64,000 nt of DNA from Geminicoccaceae bacterium (lineage in GTDB: Bacteria > Pseudomonadota > Alphaproteobacteria > Geminicoccales > Geminicoccaceae): assembly GCA_028285265.1 (NCBI GenBank), contig JANQPX010000030.1, positions 558,001 to 622,000 of the forward strand, read 5' to 3'. The translations under genes were made by a program, and so were the position numbers. Numbering within the stretch: position 1 is the stretch's first letter; every line of letters starts with the position of its first letter. The notes under the pieces are model-generated. The model was not told where the DNA came from, did no database searches, and saw only the letters and a list, made by a program, of their open reading frames with translations. Below are positions 18,850-27,732 of this stretch, piece by piece.

Positions 18850-20244
18850 CTAAGCCATAGGAGGACGCTTCGCACCCCAGTCTGTGGCCTGCTCATAGGC
18901 GTGTGCAATCTGCAGGATGCCAACTTCGTCGAAGGCTTTCCCAACAATTTGCAGTCCGATGGGAAGGTCGGCGCCGGAAAAGCCGCAGGGAACAGAGATG
19001 GCCGGAAGGCCGAGGAAGTTGAATGGGATGGTGTTTCGTACACGGTAGACGGGGTGGTTGGGAGGATTGCCTTCGATCGGCGTCGATGTGATGGGCGCCG
19101 TCGGCATGATCAGCGCATCGATTGGAGACATAATCTTTGCGACTTCGGTCATCAGATAGCGGCGCAGGCGCTGGGCTTGCAGATAATCCGTCGCCTTGTA
19201 GAGGTGGCCGAGTTCGAGATCCGCGCGGCATTGTGGACTGAATGCGTCTGGGCGGGTGCGGAGATGGTCGGTGTGATAGGTTGCGCCCTCGGTCACAATG
19301 GTGAGCGTGCCAGCTTTGAAGGCATCCTCCACATGGGGAAGCTCAATCTCGTCGATGATGGCGCCAAGGCCTTCGAGGACTGACATCGCGACCTCGACTG
19401 CAGCAAACACCTCTGGATCGCCATCTTCCATAAAAAAGGTGCGGACGACGGCGATACGCTTGCCAGCGATGCTTTGATCAAGGGCTCTGGAGAAGTTGGG
19501 CACAGCGCGGTCTACGGAACAGGGATCGCGTGGGTCATGGCCGGCAAGGACGTCCAGGGTCAACGCAGCGTCCCGAACGCTCCTATTTAAGGGGCCGGCA
19601 TGGTCCATCGACCAGGCGAGGGGAAGGCAGCCATATTTGGAGACGCGGCCAAAGGTTGGCTTGATGCCGACGACACCCGAGCAAGCTGCCGGCTGGCGGA
19701 TGGACGCACCGGTATCGCTGCCGAGCGCCATCCATGACAGCCCTGCCGCGACCGCGGCGGCCGAACCACCGCTGGAGCCCCCGGGATGGTAGCCGTGACG
19801 CCAGGGATTGTGTACCGGTCCGAAATGGGGATTGGCTGAGGTGGTGCCGTAGGCGAGTTCGTGCAGGTTTGTCTTGCCGAGAAGGACTGCACCTGCCGCT
19901 TTCAGTTGTTCGACGGCAGCGGCGTCATAGTCCGGTATCCAGTCTGCAAACAGGAGGGACCCAAAGGTCGTCCGCGTACCCTTCGTGGCGTAGAGATCCT
20001 TTGCGGCGATTGGCACGCCATGGAAAGGTCCAAGATAATTTCCGGCGGCAATGGCCTGTTCCGCGGTCTTGGCGTCCTCTTTGGCTTGTTCCGCCATCAC
20101 CGTGATGAAGCTGTTGAGGGTGCCGTCATAGCGCTCGATCCGTGAAAGGGCTAGTTCGGTTACCTCCACAGGCGAGACCCTTTTCGCCCTAAGGTCAGTT
20201 GCCAGGTCTGAAATGGTCGTAAAGGCGAGATCGTGATCCGTCAT
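18850..20244 (-). CDS. Amidase-signature family hydrolase
   Basis: A 464-residue amidase of the Ser-cisSer-Lys class, cleaving a C-N bond of an amide or carbamoyl substrate in the cytosol. The catalytic lysine is in VPIAAKDLYATKG (about residue 84), the glycine-serine loop is HPGGSSGGSAAAVAAG (about 154-169), and the nucleophilic serine is in SDTGASIRQPAACSG; most relatives have TGGS here, so the Gly-to-Ala change is mild. Its ATG overlaps the TGA of the 72-residue gene before it (ATGA), so the two are co-translated, as with AtzE/AtzG or GatA/GatC pairs. The substrate cannot be read. GatA of the tRNA amidotransferase is less likely because no gatB or gatC is adjacent. Confidence 0.85.
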   Translation of the reverse strand: MTDHDLAFTTISDLATDLRAKRVSPVEVTELALSRIERYDGTLNSFITVMAEQAKEDAKTAEQAIAAGNYLGPFHGVPIAAKDLYATKGTRTTFGSLLFADWIPDYDAAAVEQLKAAGAVLLGKTNLHELAYGTTSANPHFGPVHNPWRHGYHPGGSSGGSAAAVAAGLSWMALGSDTGASIRQPAACSGVVGIKPTFGRVSKYGCLPLAWSMDHAGPLNRSVRDAALTLDVLAGHDPRDPCSVDRAVPNFSRALDQSIAGKRIAVVRTFFMEDGDPEVFAAVEVAMSVLEGLGAIIDEIELPHVEDAFKAGTLTIVTEGATYHTDHLRTRPDAFSPQCRADLELGHLYKATDYLQAQRLRRYLMTEVAKIMSPIDALIMPTAPITSTPIEGNPPNHPVYRVRNTIPFNFLGLPAISVPCGFSGADLPIGLQIVGKAFDEVGILQIAHAYEQATDWGAKRPPMA

Positions 20245-20459
20245 CGGTTCGCATCATCCCCAGGTGCCGTTTCGACCGTCTGCAAGATTTGTGCTGGCGC
20301 ACCATCGCCGAGCCGAGCGGCCCAGCTATGGAGCAGGCGAACATTCTGGAACATGGTTGGAAGCCGGCCACGGCCGACATGCGCCTGCTCGTCGCTGAGT
20401 TCGACGCCGAGTGTCTCTCTCGCATCCCGTTTTAACTCTTCGATCGATGGTTCCGGCAT
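20241..20459 (-). CDS. Small AtzG-like partner of the amidase (putative)
   Basis: A 72-residue acidic, helical protein with no signal or membrane segment. It overlaps the amidase start by four bases and has AAGGGAG eight bases before its ATG. Position, size and a GAPAQIL-like end resemble AtzG (DUF4089), a small subunit that binds the amidase AtzE, and the general GatC-like layout. Sequence identity is too low for me to claim the family by eye. The DUF4170 gene lies 33 bases upstream on the same strand, so a three-gene operon is likely. Confidence 0.55.
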   Translation of the reverse strand: MPEPSIEELKRDARETLGVELSDEQAHVGRGRLPTMFQNVRLLHSWAARLGDGAPAQILQTVETAPGDDANR

Positions 20460-20492
20460 GGTTTAAGCTCCCTTTTTGCTACCGATATTCGC

Positions 20493-20738
20493 TTAGTCTG
20501 TCTTGGCGGCAACATCGTGGTCTTCATCCGGGTCGAGCAGGCGATGCAGATGGACCACAAAATAGCGCATATGGGCGTTGTCGACCGTACGCTGAGCCGC
20601 TCCTCGCCAGGCTTCAGCGGCTGCCTTATAGTTTGGGTAAATGCCTACAATGTCGAGATTTTCGGTATCCTTGAATGTGACGCCGTCGAGCTCGGTAAGC
20701 TCGCCGCCAAACACGAGATGGAGAAGTTGCTCCGTCAT
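20493..20738 (-). CDS. DUF4170 domain protein
   Basis: An 81-residue protein of a family found mostly in alphaproteobacteria, function unknown. LLHLVFGGELTELDGVTF, VGIYPNYKAAAEAWRGAAQ and TVDNAHMRYFVVHLHRLLDP are the family hallmarks. An open frame runs upstream to 20951, but the domain begins at the ATG at 20738, preceded by AAGGATAGG, so the shorter form is used. It reads in the same direction as the small amidase partner and is divergent from the BMP-binding protein gene. Confidence 0.88.
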   Translation of the reverse strand: MTEQLLHLVFGGELTELDGVTFKDTENLDIVGIYPNYKAAAEAWRGAAQRTVDNAHMRYFVVHLHRLLDPDEDHDVAAKTD

Positions 20739-20890
20739 GGGGGACCTATCCTTTCTTTGAAACAGCCGATGTCGATCCTTAACCTCAGCAGTCGGACACG
20801 GCAATGTTGTTGGTTTTCCACGCAATCCAGTTGCAATTCCATCCGTGTCGCCTACGCTGAACAGCAATGTGTTTGCAAGAGGAGACAAGA

Positions 20891-21877
20891 ATGAAAAAGG
20901 CACTGCTAGGCGCGATGGCTGGCGCTTTGTTCGCAACCACCCATGTGGCAATGGCTCAAGATTTCCAGCCGGCGATCATCTTCGATCTCGGCGGTAAGTT
21001 CGATAAATCGTTTAACGAAGCGGCCTATAATGGCGCGGAACGTTTCAAGGAAGAAAGCGGCGTCGAGTATCTGGAATTCGAAGTCACCAATGAGAGCCAG
21101 CGCGACCAGGCATTGCGACGCATGGCTAGGCGAGGTGCAACCATTGTTGTGGCCGTAGGGTTCTCCTATGCAACGCCCCTTGAGACGATCGCTGCCGAAT
21201 TCCCAGACACGCAATTCACGATCATCGACAGCGTGGTCGATCAGCCCAATGTGCAGTCCGTTACGTTCAAGGAACACGAAGGCTCATTTCTCGTGGGCAT
21301 GGCTGCAGCGCTGAAGTCTGAGACCGGTAAGGTTGGTTTCATCGGCGGGATGGATATCCCGTTAATCCGAAACTTTGCGCATGGTTATGAGCAGGGCGTC
21401 AAATATGTGAACGACGGGGCCGAGGTCTTCGTCAACATGACTGGCACCACCCCCGCGGCTTGGAATGATCCCGCGAAAGGCGCCGAGCTTGCGCAGAGCC
21501 AGTTCGACCGTGGCGCTGACGTTGTCTATGCTGCGGCCGGTGGTACAGGTCTCGGTGTGCTGCAGACCGCTGCGGATGGCGGCAAGTTTTCGATCGGCGT
21601 TGACAGCAACCAGAACTATCTGCACCCCGGGAGCGTGCTGACGTCCATGCTGAAGCGGGTCGATGTCGCCGTCTATAATGCCTTCAAAGGAGCGCAGGAC
21701 GGAACTTGGGCTGCAGGCGCGCAAAGTCTAGGTCTCGCCGAGGAAGGTGTTGGCTATGCGCTTGACGAACACAATGATTCGTTGATCAGCGGTGATATGA
21801 AGACGCAGCTCGAAGACGCCAGGGCCAAGATTGTTGCTGGTGAACTGGAGGTCACCGACTACTACTCGACCCAGTAG
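20891..21877 (+). CDS. BMP-family ABC transporter substrate-binding protein (nucleoside type)
   Basis: Periplasmic binding protein of the Med/PnrA (BMP) family, which binds purine or pyrimidine nucleosides. The signal peptide MKKALLGAMAGALFATTHVAMA is followed directly by mature QDFQP; no lipobox cysteine is present, so it is soluble. Family motifs: IIFDLGGKFDKSFNEAAYNG, VGMAAALKSETGKVGFIGGMD and DVVYAAAGGTGLGVLQ. An in-frame ATG-like start at 20867 is not needed; AGAGGAG is placed seven bases before the ATG at 20891. It is the first gene of an operon ending in nucleoside salvage enzymes, which supports nucleoside rather than other BMP substrates. Confidence 0.93.
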   Translation: MKKALLGAMAGALFATTHVAMAQDFQPAIIFDLGGKFDKSFNEAAYNGAERFKEESGVEYLEFEVTNESQRDQALRRMARRGATIVVAVGFSYATPLETIAAEFPDTQFTIIDSVVDQPNVQSVTFKEHEGSFLVGMAAALKSETGKVGFIGGMDIPLIRNFAHGYEQGVKYVNDGAEVFVNMTGTTPAAWNDPAKGAELAQSQFDRGADVVYAAAGGTGLGVLQTAADGGKFSIGVDSNQNYLHPGSVLTSMLKRVDVAVYNAFKGAQDGTWAAGAQSLGLAEEGVGYALDEHNDSLISGDMKTQLEDARAKIVAGELEVTDYYSTQ

Positions 21878-21914
21878 CGCGCACGGCGGACGTCGCGTGT
21901 CCACCGACATATCT

Positions 21915-23489
21915 ATGACAGGGGGAGGACGGGGTGAGCCTGAAGGCTCCGCCTCCCTTGGTCGAACTGAGCCTGGCAAGGCGGTTGCTATTGAATTGAA
22001 GGGGGTGAACAAGAGCTTTGGCCCGGTGCAGGCAAACCGGGATATCGATCTTGTCATTCCCGAAGGATCAATTCACGGCATCATTGGCGAAAATGGCGCT
22101 GGTAAATCAACCCTAATGAACATCCTCTACGGCTTCTATCAAGCCGATAGTGGGACCATTAACGTTGACGGCACCCAAGTCGATATACGAACGCCCGAGG
22201 ATGCCATTAGAGCCGGCGTCGGAATGGTGCATCAGCATTTTATGTTGGTAGAGCCGTTCACCGTTCTCGAAAATCTCTTACTGGGAGCTGAAGGCGGATT
22301 CACGCTCGAGGCCGGTATCGAAAAGGCGCGCGAGGAAATCATCGCTCTGGAGCGGGATTACGGTCTGGAGGTCGATCTGGATGCAAAAATTGCCGACCTT
22401 CCGGTCGGCGTGCAGCAGAGAGTTGAGATTCTCAAAGCGCTCTTCAGAGGCGCCCGTATCCTCATTCTTGATGAGCCAACCGGCGTCTTGACTCCGCAGG
22501 AGGCCGACGACCTCTTTCGCATTCTCGACAATCTCAAGGCTCAGGGTCGGACCGTCCTTCTGATTACGCATAAGCTTCGGGAGATCATGGCTGCGACCGA
22601 CAATGTGTCGGTGATGCGCCAGGGCCAGATGGTGGCTCACCGCAAGACGGCTGAGACCTCGACAGAGGAGCTAGCCGAGCTAATGGTTGGGCGCAAGGTT
22701 CTCCTTCGCGTTGACAAAAGCATCGCGCATCCGGGCGAGGACGTCTTGGCCGTGCGTGACCTGTCGGTTCGTGATCAGGCCGGTGTCCAACGCGTAAAGG
22801 CCGTGTCCTTTAATGTCAGAAAGGGCGAGATCGTCGGTATAGCCGGCGTTGCCGGCAATGGTCAGTCCTTTTTGCTTGAAGCTTTGACAGGCATTCGCGG
22901 GTTCGAGGCAGGCAGCATCAGTATTGCCGGAAGGCCCCTTCCAGGTGCGCCACAAGGGCGACCGGAATCGCTAGGCCATGTGCCCGAGGATCGATTGCGA
23001 ATGGGATTGATCCGTGGTTTTCCCGCGCATGAAAACGCGATTCTCGGCCACCACGACGAGGACGCTTATTGCAAGCGCGGCTTTCTCCAGCGCCTCGGAA
23101 TCATCGGGACCACCAAGGACTGGATGAAATCCTATGATGTCCGGCCCGACAATCCGAGCTTAAAGGCGGCAGCCTTCTCCGGCGGCAATCAGCAAAAGCT
23201 GGTTCTTGCGCGTGAGATGGAGCACGATCCGGTCCTCTTGGTGGTCGGCCAGCCGACCCGTGGGGTCGACATCGGCGCTATCGAGTTCATCCATAAGCGT
23301 CTCATTGCCATGCGCGACGAAGGCAAGGCTGTGCTCCTGGTCTCGGTCGAGTTGGATGAAATTCTCTCGTTAGCGGATCGTATTCTCGTGATGTTTGACG
23401 GCCACTTCACCGGTGAACTTGAAGCTTCAGAGGCGGATGAACGTAAGATCGGTCTTTTGATGGCCGGCGTAACCGACAAGGCGGCCTGA
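21915..23489 (+). CDS. ABC transporter ATPase, two-cassette, nucleoside type
   Basis: Two fused nucleotide-binding domains that drive the importer. Domain 1: Walker A GENGAGKSTLMN, signature LPVGVQQRVEI and Walker B LILDEPTGVLTP. Domain 2 is degenerate as in RbsA/YufO proteins: GVAGNGQS lacks the Walker A lysine, FSGGNQQKLVLARE is an intact signature, and VVGQPTRGVD replaces the usual Walker B glutamate region. An upstream in-frame ATG at 21831 would overlap the binding-protein gene; the ATG at 21915 is preferred, although a hairpin (21923-21957) covers its first codons and no good ribosome site is seen. It overlaps the next gene by one base (TGATG). Confidence 0.93.
   Translation: MTGGGRGEPEGSASLGRTEPGKAVAIELKGVNKSFGPVQANRDIDLVIPEGSIHGIIGENGAGKSTLMNILYGFYQADSGTINVDGTQVDIRTPEDAIRAGVGMVHQHFMLVEPFTVLENLLLGAEGGFTLEAGIEKAREEIIALERDYGLEVDLDAKIADLPVGVQQRVEILKALFRGARILILDEPTGVLTPQEADDLFRILDNLKAQGRTVLLITHKLREIMAATDNVSVMRQGQMVAHRKTAETSTEELAELMVGRKVLLRVDKSIAHPGEDVLAVRDLSVRDQAGVQRVKAVSFNVRKGEIVGIAGVAGNGQSFLLEALTGIRGFEAGSISIAGRPLPGAPQGRPESLGHVPEDRLRMGLIRGFPAHENAILGHHDEDAYCKRGFLQRLGIIGTTKDWMKSYDVRPDNPSLKAAAFSGGNQQKLVLAREMEHDPVLLVVGQPTRGVDIGAIEFIHKRLIAMRDEGKAVLLVSVELDEILSLADRILVMFDGHFTGELEASEADERKIGLLMAGVTDKAA
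21923..21957 (+). repeat. Stem-loop between binding protein and ATPase genes
   Basis: GGGAGG pairs with CCTCCC and, inside, GAGCC with GGCTC around a TGAA loop, giving an imperfect hairpin 46 bases after the binding-protein stop and inside the first codons of the ATPase. It could protect the upstream message end and lower translation of the downstream genes. Confidence 0.45.
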
Positions 23490-24598
23490 TGGCGACGCGA
23501 GGCGAGCTTCCAGCCTGGGTCAATCTTGGCTTGATCCCGCTCCTGAACTTGACGGCTGCCTTCTTGGTCTCGGGCTTGATCGTGCTCGCCTTGGGCGAGA
23601 ATCCGATCGAGGCGGTACGGCTTTTGATCTTCGGTGCGTTCGGTTATGGCGAGGCGATTGGCTATACACTCTTTTATGCGACCAATTTCATCTTCACTGG
23701 CCTGGCCGTCGCAATTGCCTTTCACTGCGGACTTTTCAATATCGGCGGTGAGGGTCAGGCTTATGTCGCTGGTCTTGGCGTGACCTTGGTTGGCCTCTAT
23801 CTCGGCTTTTTGCCGTTCATCTTGGTCGTGCCGATCGCGATCCTCGCGGCCGCAGCGTTTGGTGGCTTTTGGGCTTTCATTCCGGGATATCTTCAGGCCA
23901 AACGCGGTAGCCACGTCGTGATCACCACGATCATGTTCAACTTCATTGCTGCGGCGCTCATGACCTATATGGTGGTCAATGTCCTGATCAAACCAGGGTC
24001 ACAAATCCCCGAGAGTGATCGTTATGCCGCGAGTACTTTGCTGCCCAAGCTCCATGAGATTCTGGCCTTCATTGGTCTCGAAATCAGCCGATCGCCCCTC
24101 AATCTCGCGTTTATCATCGCCCTGATTTGCTGCGTCGCCTTTTGGCTGTTCGTCTGGAAAACCAAATGGGGCTATGCGATTCGGGTTGTCGGCGCGAATG
24201 AACATGCCGCCGTCTATGGGGGCATTTCGCCGGCCAAGCAGATCATGATTGCCATGACGATTTCGGGCGCGCTGGCTGCCGGGGTCGCCTTGAATGAGCT
24301 CTTGGGCTCGCAACATCGCCTCATTTTGAATTTCCCAAGCGGTTTCGGCTTTGTCGGCATCGCTGTCGCGCTCATGGGCCGAAATCATCCCGTTGGGATC
24401 ATCCTCGCATCCCTCCTGTTCGGGGCTCTTTATCAGGGCGGATCGGAACTCTCATTCGATATGCCGACCATCAGTCGTGATATCGTTGTGGTGATTCAGG
24501 GATTGGTTATTCTGTTTGCGGGCGCGCTTGAGCATATGTTCCGGCCCTCGCTCGAAGCCTTGTTTGCCAGGCCCGAACGTGCTGAGGCGACGCTCTGA
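23489..24598 (+). CDS. ABC transporter permease (BMP/nucleoside type, first subunit)
   Basis: A 369-residue polytopic permease of the ribose/nucleoside type (YufP-like), with about ten hydrophobic segments. NIGGEGQAYVAGLG and the EAA-like loop RVVGANEHAAVYGGISPAKQ near 230-255 are typical. It starts in the TGA of the ATPase gene and ends in the ATG of the second permease (ATGATG), so the four transport genes form one tightly coupled operon. With its partner it forms the heterodimeric membrane channel. Confidence 0.92.
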   Translation: MATRGELPAWVNLGLIPLLNLTAAFLVSGLIVLALGENPIEAVRLLIFGAFGYGEAIGYTLFYATNFIFTGLAVAIAFHCGLFNIGGEGQAYVAGLGVTLVGLYLGFLPFILVVPIAILAAAAFGGFWAFIPGYLQAKRGSHVVITTIMFNFIAAALMTYMVVNVLIKPGSQIPESDRYAASTLLPKLHEILAFIGLEISRSPLNLAFIIALICCVAFWLFVWKTKWGYAIRVVGANEHAAVYGGISPAKQIMIAMTISGALAAGVALNELLGSQHRLILNFPSGFGFVGIAVALMGRNHPVGIILASLLFGALYQGGSELSFDMPTISRDIVVVIQGLVILFAGALEHMFRPSLEALFARPERAEATL

Positions 24599-25569
24599 TG
24601 GATGTATTTCTGCAAGCCATTCTGCTTTCGGATTCGACGATAAGGCTTGCTGTTCCCTTGATTTTGGCGTCGCTTGCTGGCCTGTTTGCCGAACGTTCCG
24701 GAGTCGTCGATATCGGCTTGGAAGGCAAGATGTTGGGTGCCGCTTTCGCTGCGGCATCGGCGGCCTTTGTCACGGGGTCTGCGCTCGCTGGTCTCTGTAT
24801 GGGCATCGTCGTCTCGGTGTGTCTCTCGATGATCCATGGCTTTGCCTGCATCACCCATCGAGGCGACCAGGTTGTCTCGGGCATGGCACTCAATATCATG
24901 GTCGCCGGACTTGGCCCCACGCTTGCGGAAGCCTGGTTCCGCCAAGGCGGCCGCACGCCGGGCATTGGTGCTGATGCGCGGTTCACGTCGATTACACTGC
25001 CCTTCGCTGAAGCGATGCGGGATGTGCCGGTCATCGGTCTTCTCTATTCAGAGCTGATCAGTGGCCACAACATTTTGGTGTATCTGACCGCTATCATCGT
25101 TCCCGTCGTTGCTTGGGTCGTCTACCGGACCCGTTTTGGCCTTCGCCTGCGCGCTGTTGGCGAGAACCCGAGTGCGGTCGATACGGCGGGAATCAGCGTG
25201 ACCGCTATGCGTTACAAAGCTCTCCTCTTTACGGGTGTGCTTTGCGGCATCGCAGGGGCTTATCTTTCGACGGCCCATGGCTCGTCGTTCATCCGGGACA
25301 TGACCGCTGGTAAAGGATATTTGGCCTTGGCCGCGCTTATCTTCGCGAAATGGCGCCCGGTGCCGGCTCTGTTAGCTTGTCTTCTGTTTGCCTTCACGGA
25401 CGCTGTCCAAGTCCGCCTTCAAGGTGTGCCGCTGCCGGTTGTCGGTGAGATACCCACGCAAGCTATTCAGGCCTTACCCTATATCGCAACCGTCCTTTTG
25501 CTCGCCGGCTTCGTGGGTCGCGCGATTGCGCCAAAAGCCATCGGCCAGCCCTACGTCAAGGAACGATGA
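24598..25569 (+). CDS. ABC transporter permease (BMP/nucleoside type, second subunit)
   Basis: A 323-residue permease, YufQ-like, about eight to nine membrane segments. GVVDIGLEGKMLGAAF near the N-terminus and LRAVGENPSAVDTAGISVTAMRY (a cytoplasmic loop) are diagnostic of the family. It overlaps the first permease by one base and the deaminase/phosphorylase gene by four bases (ATGA). The close coupling to a salvage enzyme is good evidence that the imported compounds are nucleosides. Confidence 0.92.
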   Translation: MDVFLQAILLSDSTIRLAVPLILASLAGLFAERSGVVDIGLEGKMLGAAFAAASAAFVTGSALAGLCMGIVVSVCLSMIHGFACITHRGDQVVSGMALNIMVAGLGPTLAEAWFRQGGRTPGIGADARFTSITLPFAEAMRDVPVIGLLYSELISGHNILVYLTAIIVPVVAWVVYRTRFGLRLRAVGENPSAVDTAGISVTAMRYKALLFTGVLCGIAGAYLSTAHGSSFIRDMTAGKGYLALAALIFAKWRPVPALLACLLFAFTDAVQVRLQGVPLPVVGEIPTQAIQALPYIATVLLLAGFVGRAIAPKAIGQPYVKER

Positions 25570-26783
25570 ACGACCTCTTCGAGGCTGCTAAAGACGCCTT
25601 CTTTAAGGCCTATGCGCCCTATTCGACGTTTAAGGTGGGGGCCGCCGTGCGTGCGCCTAGTGGTGCGATTTATGCCGGGGCGAACGTCGAGAACGCGGCC
25701 TATCCCCTTGGAAATTGTGCTGAGGCAAGTGCGATCGCTGCGATGATTGCCGCCGGTGAGCGATGGGTTAGCGAGGCTGCAATCGTCGCTGATGGTGATC
25801 GACTATGCACGCCTTGCGGAGGTTGTCGTCAGCGTCTTGCCGAATTTGCAGAACCTAATCTCAAGATCCATCTCTACAGCCCTCAGGCCCATCGCAAGAC
25901 GTTAACACTCGCCGATCTTTTGCCTTACAGTTTCGATCTTTCCGACAACGAGCGGGCTCATCAAATGACGAAAGATGCGATGACGGCAGCTGCCGTCATT
26001 CGTCAATCCTATTGTGGCGATGCACCTAAAGTTGGCATCATCTTGGGTTCTGGTCTGGGTCGCTTCGCTGAGAGCATCGAAGAAGCGGGCGCCTTTGACT
26101 ATGTCGACTTGCCGGGATTTCCAAGACCGAGCGTGGAAGGCCATAGCGGAAGACTGGTTCTGGGAAAAATTGAAGGTTTGCCCATCGCTTGCTTCCAAGG
26201 CCGGGTCCATCTCTATGAGGGCAAGACGGCAGCCGCTTCGATGATCTTGATCCAGACATTGTGCGATCTCGGCTGTAAGACGCTTGTGGTCACCAATGCC
26301 GCTGGCTCCTTGCGCTCAGATGTTGGTCCTGGCTCGTTGGTTTTGATTGAGGACCATATCAACTTACTCGGCCAAAATCCGCTCACAGGGCCGGATACGG
26401 CTCGCCGGTTTGTCGATATGAGCGAGGCCTATTGTTCAAAGCTGCGTGCCAAGGCTCATCAAATTGCGACGCGTGAAGGCGTTGGTCTGGCGAACGGTGT
26501 TTATCTGGCGACTCCTGGTCCGAGCTTTGAGACGCCCGCTGAAATCCGTGCGTTCAAGGGGCTCGGCGCTGATCTCGTGGGCATGTCGACGGTGCCGGAG
26601 GTGATCGCCGCTCGCCATGCTGGCCTTAGCGTTATGGGCTTTTCCATTGTGACCAACTTGGCTGCCGGCATGAGTAGCGGGGCTCTAAGTCACCAGGAAA
26701 CCTTGAGCGAAGCCGCGGTAGCCGGTAAGGAGCTCGAACGCCTATTGCGCGCTTTCTTCAAGGAGCTGGCTGGCCATGGCTAG
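25566..26783 (+). CDS. Fused cytidine deaminase and purine nucleoside phosphorylase
   Basis: One continuous 405-residue frame with two complete enzyme domains. Residues 1-130 are a homotetramer-type cytidine deaminase: FKVGAAV, GANVENAAYPLGNCAEASA with C51 and the proton-shuttle E53, and TPCGGCRQ with C84 and C87 as the other zinc ligands. Residues about 135-405 are a class II (trimeric) purine nucleoside phosphorylase: ILGSGLG (159-165), GHSGRLVLG, FQGRVHLYEG, VVTNAAGSL, ATPGPSFETPAEIR, VGMSTVPEVIAARH and SIVTNLAAGMS. The linker DLSDNERAHQMTKDAMTAA has an internal Met that could be the old phosphorylase start. So cytidine is deaminated and purine nucleosides are split by phosphate in one polypeptide. 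It is coupled to the permease upstream and overlaps deoC by eight bases. Confidence 0.94.
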   Translation: MNDLFEAAKDAFFKAYAPYSTFKVGAAVRAPSGAIYAGANVENAAYPLGNCAEASAIAAMIAAGERWVSEAAIVADGDRLCTPCGGCRQRLAEFAEPNLKIHLYSPQAHRKTLTLADLLPYSFDLSDNERAHQMTKDAMTAAAVIRQSYCGDAPKVGIILGSGLGRFAESIEEAGAFDYVDLPGFPRPSVEGHSGRLVLGKIEGLPIACFQGRVHLYEGKTAAASMILIQTLCDLGCKTLVVTNAAGSLRSDVGPGSLVLIEDHINLLGQNPLTGPDTARRFVDMSEAYCSKLRAKAHQIATREGVGLANGVYLATPGPSFETPAEIRAFKGLGADLVGMSTVPEVIAARHAGLSVMGFSIVTNLAAGMSSGALSHQETLSEAAVAGKELERLLRAFFKELAGHG

Positions 26784-27564
26784 AAATGATCAAGATCTGC
26801 TAGTTCACGCTAAGGACGCCAGAGCCACACCCGATATCGCTGCACGTGTCTTGCCGTTGGTCGATTTGACGTCGCTCAAAGGAGATGAGACCAAGGCCGA
26901 TATCGAGACTCTTGTCGATCGTGCCGTCGAGTATGGCGTGGCTGCAGTCTGCGTATCCCCTGATAAGGTTGCGATCGCTCGGCGGCAGCTAGGCACCGAT
27001 CGCGTGCAACTTGCCTCTGTTGTGAACTTTCCGGATGGCAGCGATGACATCGCCCGTGCTGTCGATGAAACGGCGGCGATCATTGAAGCCGGTGCTGACG
27101 AGATCGATGTCGTCGCTCCGCTTGATGCGATCATGGACGGCGATGTCGGTCTTGTCACTGAGATGACGGACGCGGTGAAGACGGTCGCCGATGGACGGAT
27201 GCTGAAAGTTATTCTGGAAACCGGTCGTCTCCAAGATCCGGCACGAATCACGGCCGCTGCCCGTGCTGCTGTGATGGCTGGCGCCAGCATGCTGAAGACG
27301 TCGACCGGCAAAATCGAGACAGGCGCGACGCTTGAGGCCGCTGCGGTGTTGCTCGCCGTGCTTGAGGAAGCCGATGGAAAGGTCGGACTTAAGCTCTCAG
27401 GGGGAATTCGTACCGCCAATGATGCAGCGAGCTATCTCCATTTGATCGACCACTTCATGACGCCGGGCTGGGTTTCCCCGCGGACTGTGCGCTTCGGCGC
27501 ATCTAGCCTGCTGGATGATCTTGTCGCCGTTCTATCTGTAGCGCCGTCGGTCGAGGAGGATTGA
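26776..27564 (+). CDS. deoC: Deoxyribose-phosphate aldolase
   Basis: Class I aldolase that cleaves 2-deoxyribose-5-phosphate into acetaldehyde and glyceraldehyde-3-phosphate, the last step of deoxynucleoside use. The Schiff-base lysine is in SMLKTSTGKIETGAT, the catalytic aspartate in DEIDVVAPLDAIM, and KLSGGIRTANDA is the second conserved lysine region. 262 residues is typical. AAGGAG lies ten bases before the ATG, inside the end of the fused salvage gene. The reading direction and overlap put it last in the nucleoside operon. A phosphopentomutase and thymidine phosphorylase would be needed too and are not in the window. Confidence 0.96.
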   Translation: MARNDQDLLVHAKDARATPDIAARVLPLVDLTSLKGDETKADIETLVDRAVEYGVAAVCVSPDKVAIARRQLGTDRVQLASVVNFPDGSDDIARAVDETAAIIEAGADEIDVVAPLDAIMDGDVGLVTEMTDAVKTVADGRMLKVILETGRLQDPARITAAARAAVMAGASMLKTSTGKIETGATLEAAAVLLAVLEEADGKVGLKLSGGIRTANDAASYLHLIDHFMTPGWVSPRTVRFGASSLLDDLVAVLSVAPSVEED

Positions 27565-27732
27565 CGAAGCTTTTAGCGCTCGTTTTGATCGCAACCCTAT
27601 GGGCCGACATCATCGATGACTCGTTGTTTTGACTATCGAGATGAATGCCTTTGTTCATCCGGGCGGCGCCGAAGATATGGCGCACGCTTCTAGGATCATC
27701 GATGCCATTGATCGTTTTCCCCTTTGCCGTCT

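Noticed and set aside
20867..20890. Upstream start for the BMP-binding protein
   Set aside because: It would spoil the signal peptide; the ATG at 20891 has the ribosome site.
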